Positions 58,831 through 64,000 of a stretch of 64,000 bases of DNA are shown in pieces. Source of the DNA: a bacterium 1XD8-76 (GTDB taxonomy: Bacteria; Bacillota; Clostridia; Lachnospirales; Lachnospiraceae); the NCBI GenBank assembly GCA_003611955.1, contig RAZE01000014.1, forward strand, positions 52,911 through 116,910. The letters run 5' to 3'. The position numbers and the translations under genes are program-made. Below the pieces are notes generated by a model. That model worked only from the letters and a program-made list of their open reading frames with translations. It did no database searches and had not been told where the DNA came from. Position 1 is the first letter of the stretch, and the number at the start of each line of letters is the position of its first letter.

Positions 58831-60366
58831 TTGAGTGATTATGTTGTTGAAATGAAAAGCATTGTTAAAAACTTCGGAACGGTTCAGGCAGTAAAAAACG
58901 GAAACTTTACCCTGAAAAAAGGAGAAATTCATTCTCTGATCGGGGAGAATGGTGCCGGAAAGTCAACCATGATGAAAATGTTGTACGGTATGTATGGCTT
59001 TGATGCAGGAGAAGTTAAAGTAAAGGGAGAGACGCTTACACATATTACTCCAAAACTGGCTATTGAAAAAGGTGTGGGAATGGTTCACCAGGAATTTATG
59101 CTTGTAAATGAGCTGACGGTACTGGAAAATATTATTTTGGGATTCGAACCTCAAAAGGGTATGACCATTGATTTTGATGCGGCCAGGGCGAATGTGCAGA
59201 AATATATAGACCAGTATGGAATGGATATTCAGATGCATAAGCGGATTAATCAGATTTCGGTCGGTGAAGCACAGCGTGTGGAAATCATAAAAATTCTTAC
59301 CCGCGGCGCGGATATTATTATTCTGGATGAGCCGACAGCCGTGCTGACTCCACAGGAGTCCAGACGGTTATTTGAAATTTTGGGAAATTTGAGACGGGAT
59401 GGCAAGTCTGTTGTGTTCATTTCACATAAGCTGGATGAAGTTATGGAGATTTCAGATCGTATCAGTGTAATGCGTCAGGGCAATTATGTCGGCACGGTAG
59501 ATAAAAAGGCTACATCACCGAAAGAGCTTGCGAAGATGATGATCGGCCGGGAGGTTTTCCTGAATATCGAGCGAAAGGCAACTGAAGTGGGCGATGTGGT
59601 ACTTAAGGTAGAAAATCTGTGGACATCAGGAGAAAAAGAAATTTCAAAGATCCGGGGAGTGGATCTGGAAGTTCGGGCCGGCGAAATTGTCGGAGTAGCC
59701 GGGATTGATGGAAATGGACAGAGTGAATTTATCGAGGCTATTACGGGATTGCGTAAGGTCGAAAAGGGCAGGATTATTTTAGACGGAAAGGATATTACCA
59801 ATTTTTCCCCTAAGAAAGTACGCAAAAGCGGCCTTGCCCATGTGCCGGAGGATCGCAACATCAGAGGATTGAACCGCAGTATGAGTATCCGGGATAACCT
59901 GGTGGCCGTGCAGATAGACGAGGCTCCTTTTTCCAAAGGAATCCTTTTAAATGATAAAGCAATTATGGAATATGCAAATGATCTTTCCGAAAAATTTGAT
60001 ATCAGGCCCAGAAAACCGGAGATGATTACACAGTCATTATCGGGCGGTAATGCACAGAAAATTGTTGTTGCGAGAGAAGTTGCTATCGGGGGTAAGCTTC
60101 TGGTGGCGTCCCAGCCAACGCGGGGGGTGGATATCGGAGCAATTGAATCTATTCGCAGCATCCTCGAAAAGGTCAAGGAGCAGGGGTTGGGAGTATTGTT
60201 GGTTTCGGCGGATTTGGAAGAACTGTTATCTCTTTCCGACCGGATTGTGGTTATGTATGAAGGCAGAATTTCCGGTCGAATGGATGCGGCGGAAGCTAAT
60301 GAGGATAATCTGGGACTTCTGATGATGGGCGGCCGGAATGCGTCGAAAGGAGGAGAAGCATCGTGA
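58831..60366 (+). CDS. BMP-type ABC importer ATPase, NupA/YufO-like
   Basis: A 511-residue double-cassette ATPase. First cassette: GENGAGKSTMMKM, VHQEFMLVNELTVLEN, ISVGEAQRVEI and IIILDEPTAVLT. Second: GIDGNGQSEFIEA and SLSGGNAQKIV. A TTG start at 58831 follows GAAGGAGGGA. It partners with the permeases at 60363 and 61399. The overlap with the next gene shows coupling. Confidence 0.92.
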   Translation: MSDYVVEMKSIVKNFGTVQAVKNGNFTLKKGEIHSLIGENGAGKSTMMKMLYGMYGFDAGEVKVKGETLTHITPKLAIEKGVGMVHQEFMLVNELTVLENIILGFEPQKGMTIDFDAARANVQKYIDQYGMDIQMHKRINQISVGEAQRVEIIKILTRGADIIILDEPTAVLTPQESRRLFEILGNLRRDGKSVVFISHKLDEVMEISDRISVMRQGNYVGTVDKKATSPKELAKMMIGREVFLNIERKATEVGDVVLKVENLWTSGEKEISKIRGVDLEVRAGEIVGVAGIDGNGQSEFIEAITGLRKVEKGRIILDGKDITNFSPKKVRKSGLAHVPEDRNIRGLNRSMSIRDNLVAVQIDEAPFSKGILLNDKAIMEYANDLSEKFDIRPRKPEMITQSLSGGNAQKIVVAREVAIGGKLLVASQPTRGVDIGAIESIRSILEKVKEQGLGVLLVSADLEELLSLSDRIVVMYEGRISGRMDAAEANEDNLGLLMMGGRNASKGGEAS

Positions 60367-61412
60367 ATAATAAATTTGTTATGATCAGAAAATGGATTTT
60401 GACGCTGCTTTTGGCAATGGGTATAGGATCGCTTCTGATCCTGATGATTAACGAGAACCCCATAGACGCATATATGGCATTAATAAGAGGAGCCTTTCGC
60501 GGTAAGCTGAAATTTGGGACCACGCTTGCGAGCTTTACACCGGTGCTGCTCACCTCGACAGCTTTTGCAGTGGCGTCCAAAGCGGGAGCTTTTAATGTCG
60601 GCGTAGAAGGAGAGGTGTTTTTGGGCGCTATTGCAGCCGCTTATATAGGAATAAACTGGACGTTTCTTCCGGCTCCTGTATTATTGTGTGCATGTTTTAT
60701 CGGAGCGATGGCTGTCGGTGCGGCATGGGCATTTATTCCGGGCTTTTTGAAAGTGCAGTTTGGCGTTAATGAGGTCTGCGTAACCATTTTAATGAATTCA
60801 GTGGCACAATATATTGCCTCATATCTGGTAAGCGGACCGATGAGTTCTGGCGGAGCGAATAACCAGTCTCTTCCGGTGACGGTAACACTGCCTAAATTTA
60901 TGACGCCAAGCAATGCGAATGCGGGTTTGTTTGTAGCTGTTGTTGCAGTGATTTTGGTTTGGTGGATGCTGAACAAGACGGTTTTTGGTTACAAAATAAG
61001 GGCAACAGGAACCAACTTCTCTCATGCTGAGTATACAGGAATAAATCCCGGGAAAGTACTTATTCAGACAATGATGCTTTCAGGTGCGCTTGGCGGTATC
61101 GCAGGCTGCATTGAAGTGTTGGGCGTATATGGGTATTATCTGGATAACTTTGCGGTAGGATTGGGCTCCAATGGGATGTTGGCGGCACTGATTGCCAGAT
61201 GTAATATTGCTGTTGCCCCGGTGATTTCTTTCTTACTGGCAGTATTAAAAACAGGAGCTTTGGGAATGCAGCAGAGTATTGGAGTTCCGAAATCTATCGT
61301 TGATACGATTACGGCAATATTTATTTGCGTAGCTACGATGGAGTTATTATTTACTTTCAGAGGCAGTAAGAATAGAAGAAAAATAGGAGGCGTGAAGAAT
61401 GAAATTCAGTAA
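60363..61412 (+). CDS. BMP-type ABC importer permease, NupB/YufP-like
   Basis: A 349-residue membrane protein starting with GTG inside the ATPase stop. Typical segments are FAVASKAGAFNVGVEGEVFLG, GVNEVCVTILMNSVAQYIA and YKIRATGTNFSHAEYTGI, as in nucleoside importers. About nine membrane segments. Confidence 0.9.
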   Translation: MNNKFVMIRKWILTLLLAMGIGSLLILMINENPIDAYMALIRGAFRGKLKFGTTLASFTPVLLTSTAFAVASKAGAFNVGVEGEVFLGAIAAAYIGINWTFLPAPVLLCACFIGAMAVGAAWAFIPGFLKVQFGVNEVCVTILMNSVAQYIASYLVSGPMSSGGANNQSLPVTVTLPKFMTPSNANAGLFVAVVAVILVWWMLNKTVFGYKIRATGTNFSHAEYTGINPGKVLIQTMMLSGALGGIAGCIEVLGVYGYYLDNFAVGLGSNGMLAALIARCNIAVAPVISFLLAVLKTGALGMQQSIGVPKSIVDTITAIFICVATMELLFTFRGSKNRRKIGGVKNEIQ

Positions 61413-62334
61413 TATTATTAATGTATCACTTATTTATGCGACCTTTCGCGCTTCTACCCCCATTATTTATGCAGCATTGTGTGCAGCAATTACACAGCAG
61501 GCCAATATTTTAAATATAGGTACGGAAGGAATTATGCTGATGGGAGCTTTTACGGCCGTTGTAGTCAGCTATACGACAGGAAGCTGGGTGTTTGGCGTGT
61601 TGGTAGCTATGCTTGGCGGTATGTTCATGGCGTGGATTATTGCGGTAGGACATATCAAATACAGGGCAGATAATTGCGCTATCGGTATGGGTGTGAACCT
61701 TTTGGCTATTGCGCTGACAAAATATTTGTTGAATGCACTTTTAGGACAGCAGGGGTCTTTCTCTGATCCTAAAATTATAGGAATACCGAGAATCCATATA
61801 TCATTTTTGGAAAAAGTTCCATTTTTGGACGAGATATTTAATGATTGGTGTATTACAGAATGGCTGGTAATCGTTTTAGTCGTTGTGGTGTGGTTTGTAT
61901 TTTATAAGACGGTATGGGGACTGCGCCTTCGTGCAGTTGGTAAATTTGAATTGGCGGCTCAGACGGCAGGTATTAATGTTAACAGCATGAAATATCAGGC
62001 GATACTTATTGCAGGCCTTATCGGAGGAATGGCAGGCGCGCATCTTTCCCTGGGATATAGTAATCTGTTTCGGGAAAATATGACAAATAACCGTGGATTC
62101 ATGGGGATTGCAGCGATGAATTTCGGCAATGCCAATCCTATATTTACAGCAATTGGATGTCTGATTTTTGGATTTTCTGATTCGGTTGGTGCCAGAGTAC
62201 AGGCATATGGAGTACCATCTCAGATCGTGCTGTTGATGCCGTATATAATAACGATTCTTGTATTGGTAATTTCTTTGGTTTCGAAAAAAATCACAGAAGA
62301 TAAAAAGAAGAGTTCCCTGTCCGGCGAAGAGTAA
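61399..62334 (+). CDS. BMP-type ABC importer permease, NupC/YufQ-like
   Basis: A 311-residue membrane protein with ITQQANILNIGTEGIMLMGA, GLRLRAVGKFELAAQTAGIN and NRGFMGIAAMNFGNANP, the matching second permease of the family. It overlaps the first permease by 14 bases and GGAGG lies ahead of its ATG. Confidence 0.9.
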   Translation: MKFSNIINVSLIYATFRASTPIIYAALCAAITQQANILNIGTEGIMLMGAFTAVVVSYTTGSWVFGVLVAMLGGMFMAWIIAVGHIKYRADNCAIGMGVNLLAIALTKYLLNALLGQQGSFSDPKIIGIPRIHISFLEKVPFLDEIFNDWCITEWLVIVLVVVVWFVFYKTVWGLRLRAVGKFELAAQTAGINVNSMKYQAILIAGLIGGMAGAHLSLGYSNLFRENMTNNRGFMGIAAMNFGNANPIFTAIGCLIFGFSDSVGARVQAYGVPSQIVLLMPYIITILVLVISLVSKKITEDKKKSSLSGEE

Positions 62335-62412
62335 AAGAGGTGATAAAGGCAGTTGGAAGATGTGCGGCTGCCGTTTCGAAAATTTATTGAATATTTATGG
62401 GAGGAATTGTAA

Positions 62413-63345
62413 GTGGATAAAAGAAAAATTATCCTGGATTGTGATCCAGGACATGATGATGCGGTAGCAATTATGCTTGCAGGAAAAAATGAGAAGCTTG
62501 ATGTACAGGGGATTACAGTGGTTGCAGGAAATCAGACATTGGATAATACGACCAGAAATGCTTTGAACGTAGTACAATGTCTTGGACTGGATATACCGGT
62601 TTACGCAGGCTGTGGTCAGCCTATGGTGCGGGAAAAAAGAAATGCGGGAGATATCCATGGAAAAAGCGGATTGGATGGCCCGGTGTTTGAGGCATTGACA
62701 AGAACTTTGGAAAAGAAACATGCGGTAGAGTTTATTATCCGTACGTTGATGGATTCAGATGGTGATATTACTATGGTAACGACAGGACCCATGACTAATC
62801 TCGCTATGGCAATGAGGATGGAACCCAGAATCATCGAAAAAATACATGAGATTGTATTGATGGGTGGAGCTTTTGCAAATGGAAATACAACTCCTTCCGC
62901 AGAATTTAATATTTTTGCAGATGCAGAAGCAGCATATGTATGTTTTAACAGTGGACGGCCAATTACGATGGTGGGCTTGGATGTGACGAGAAAGGCTTTG
63001 TGTTATCCAAGTATTGTAGAACGTATGAGCAGGGTGGGAAATGTGGCATCAAAGCTGTTTGCAGATTTGATGGCTCATTTCTGCAAAGCGCAGAAAGAGG
63101 TTTACGGATGGGAAGGTGGTCCGCTTCATGATCCGGTTACAATTGCTTATTTGATTGATCCGACAGTTATTCAAACGAAATTTGTTAATGCACAGATTGA
63201 GATTCGGAGTGAACAATCATATGGAAGAACAAACTGTGATATGTTCCAATATATGCAGCTGAAACCAACAGCACATGTTGCTTACGAGATTGATGTACAA
63301 AAATTCTGGAATATTATTGAAGAAGGAATCAGAAGTTACAGTTGA
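62413..63345 (+). CDS. nucleoside hydrolase (inosine-uridine-preferring type)
   Basis: A 310-residue enzyme starting with GTG after GGGAGG. The calcium/ribose site is DCDPGHDDAVAIML; further family motifs are MTTGPMTNLAMA-like VTTGPMTNLAMAMR, IVLMGGAFANGN, AEFNIFADAEAA and the C-terminal GPLHDPVTIAYL. It splits the N-glycosidic bond of a nucleoside to base and ribose. Placed directly after a nucleoside-type importer, it probably acts on the imported compound in the cytoplasm. Confidence 0.92.
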   Translation: MDKRKIILDCDPGHDDAVAIMLAGKNEKLDVQGITVVAGNQTLDNTTRNALNVVQCLGLDIPVYAGCGQPMVREKRNAGDIHGKSGLDGPVFEALTRTLEKKHAVEFIIRTLMDSDGDITMVTTGPMTNLAMAMRMEPRIIEKIHEIVLMGGAFANGNTTPSAEFNIFADAEAAYVCFNSGRPITMVGLDVTRKALCYPSIVERMSRVGNVASKLFADLMAHFCKAQKEVYGWEGGPLHDPVTIAYLIDPTVIQTKFVNAQIEIRSEQSYGRTNCDMFQYMQLKPTAHVAYEIDVQKFWNIIEEGIRSYS

Positions 63346-63456
63346 TTTTAATACAAACGAATTATGGAGAAAAAAGAAAAAGCCGGGAGAGTACATTTCT
63401 GATACAGGATATGTTCCCGATAACGGAAGAATACATAGAGCGAGAAGAAATAATTG
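63346..63456. other. spacer after the nucleoside hydrolase, nothing recognised
   Basis: Short open frames here (for example one encoding KKPGEYISDTGYVPDNGRI) match no family I know. No GAGTTCGA att core was found. Confidence 0.4.
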
Positions 63457-63509
63457 CCGGAAATGCTGGTAATGGGCATTTCCGGCGTTGCTTTATGGCA
63501 TTTGGCTCT
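63457..63509 (+). repeat. echo of the element left end: hairpin plus GGCTCT
   Basis: A stem CCGGAAATGC / GCATTTCCGG and then GTTGCTTTATGGCATTTGGC leading to GGCTCTAA match 48614-48668 at nearly every base. Only one GGCTCT is kept. The unit is in the same orientation 14.8 kb away. Confidence 0.75.
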
Positions 63510-63731
63510 AATTTTTCAGACCATGGCATCAGGTAATCCGGCTTGGCAGGATCTATATTTCCATTTTCGTCACAGAGTTTAGGAAACTCCGTTTGCGGTG
63601 CTGTGGAACATCCGGTTTTTCCTGACGATATAAAAGATGCGGATGACCCGTTGCTATGCCCTTATTTTTAATGGCAAATAGAGAATGGAAGTAATATAAT
63701 CAAAGGGAGAAATCAGGAGTGAGGAAATGAT

Positions 63732-63812
63732 GTGAATAAGAAAACAGAAGAATCAAGAATTGCATATAATAAAATAGCATCTGAATATGCTTTTCAAAAT
63801 AGAAAAAGGTAA
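63732..63812 (+). pseudogene. possible N-terminal fragment of a SAM-dependent methyltransferase gene
   Basis: Twenty-six codons from GTG read NKKTEESRIAYNKIASEYAF then end at a stop; the opening is like many class I methyltransferases. No continuation was found, so it is a remnant at best. Confidence 0.35.
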
Positions 63813-63957
63813 CAAATAGTGATGGTGACAATATCATTTTGTCAGAGAATGTACAGATGAAAATTATTGAAGGAAAAGTCGGACCGGCGCCTGAAATTTT
63901 AGTTGGAAAGTGAAGAAAGTTACTATATAATCCTGTTTTTGACAGTTGAGCGAAGCA

Positions 63958-64000
63958 AAACACCTAGCGACCTCAGTATTTATGCTGGCTGCGAGGTGTT
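63958..64000. terminator. hairpin at the right window edge
   Basis: AACACCTAGCGACC pairs imperfectly with GGCTGCGAGGTGTT around an AT-rich loop. The sequence ends here, so any T tract is not visible. Confidence 0.45.

Noticed and set aside
63431..63456. A fifth guaA-type att before the hairpin at 63457
   Set aside because: The sequence has only scattered similarity (AGAGCGAGAAG); the GAGTTCGA core is missing.
63275..63536. Two short overlapping frames after the nucleoside hydrolase
   Set aside because: They begin within the hydrolase gene or have no ribosome site, cross the hairpin repeat and match no family.
1..64000. CRISPR arrays, tRNA or rRNA genes
   Set aside because: No regularly spaced repeats and no cloverleaf or rRNA-like sequence were noticed by eye; a dedicated scan was not possible.

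Overview
The window looks like the chromosome of a spore-forming, low-to-mid GC Clostridia, most likely a Lachnospiraceae gut bacterium. The grounds are a spoIIID sporulation regulator, YesM/YesN-type two-component genes, strong GGAGG ribosome sites with occasional TTG/GTG starts, and mobilizable elements of the TnpV/MobV/excisionase/tyrosine-integrase type common in that family. No rRNA, tRNA or CRISPR array was seen. This is inferred from sequence features; no database search was run.

Backbone, 1-11630: a YesM-like histidine kinase (cut by the window start) and AraC-type response regulator on the minus strand; a sugar ABC importer (ATPase, two permeases, RhaS/LsrB-like lipoprotein); a small lipoprotein; spoIIID; a PF06541 membrane protein; and guaA.

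guaA integration hotspot, 11619-48600: the last codons of guaA (GAG TTC GAG TGA) recur three more times in the same orientation, at 29160, 47757 and 48591. Each copy encodes Glu-Phe-Glu-stop. These look like att sites left by serial integration of elements into the guaA 3' end. Element 1 (11619-29169) carries excisionase, integrase, MobC, primase, VapE, ParM/ParR, MobV relaxase and TnpV, then an Eco57I-like restriction-modification pair with a controller-like regulator and an OLD nuclease/UvrD helicase (Gabija-like) pair. Element 2 (29160-47766) carries a TIR/deoxyribosyltransferase-like gene with its XRE regulator, two GNATs, a second excisionase/integrase/MobC/RepA/MobV backbone, a metallo-hydrolase, and two cargo cassettes. 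Each cassette sits behind its own copy of a yjdF riboswitch plus yjdF gene. Cassette one is a two-TM SLATT-like protein, a nucleotidyltransferase, and a 2H-phosphoesterase fused to a DNA methyltransferase. Cassette two is a membrane protein, a radical SAM/SPASM enzyme, a thymidylate-kinase-like protein and an EEP-family nuclease. An IS256 copy lies between them. Element 3 (47757-48600) is only a RelB/DinJ-YoeB-type toxin-antitoxin pair between two att copies. Pairs of hexamers 11 bp apart (GGGTAC, GATACC or GGCTCT) sit just inside the ends and look like integrase arm sites; element 2 has different hexamers at its two ends, suggesting it is a fusion.

Right part, 48601-64000: a MerR regulator, a graveyard of IS66, XRE, IS3 and group II intron fragments, then a LacI regulator and a long operon: two SIS proteins, a PfkB kinase, a BtpA/SgcQ protein, a nitrilase-family amidohydrolase, a BMP-type nucleoside ABC importer and a nucleoside hydrolase. 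The set suggests uptake and breakdown of a nucleoside-like or glycosylamine-like compound that I cannot name. At 63457 a second copy of the element-end hairpin plus GGCTCT reappears.

The best candidates for undescribed biology are the SLATT/nucleotidyltransferase/2H-methyltransferase cassette, the radical SAM/kinase/EEP cassette, and the fact that both are headed by duplicated yjdF riboswitch units in one tandem guaA array.
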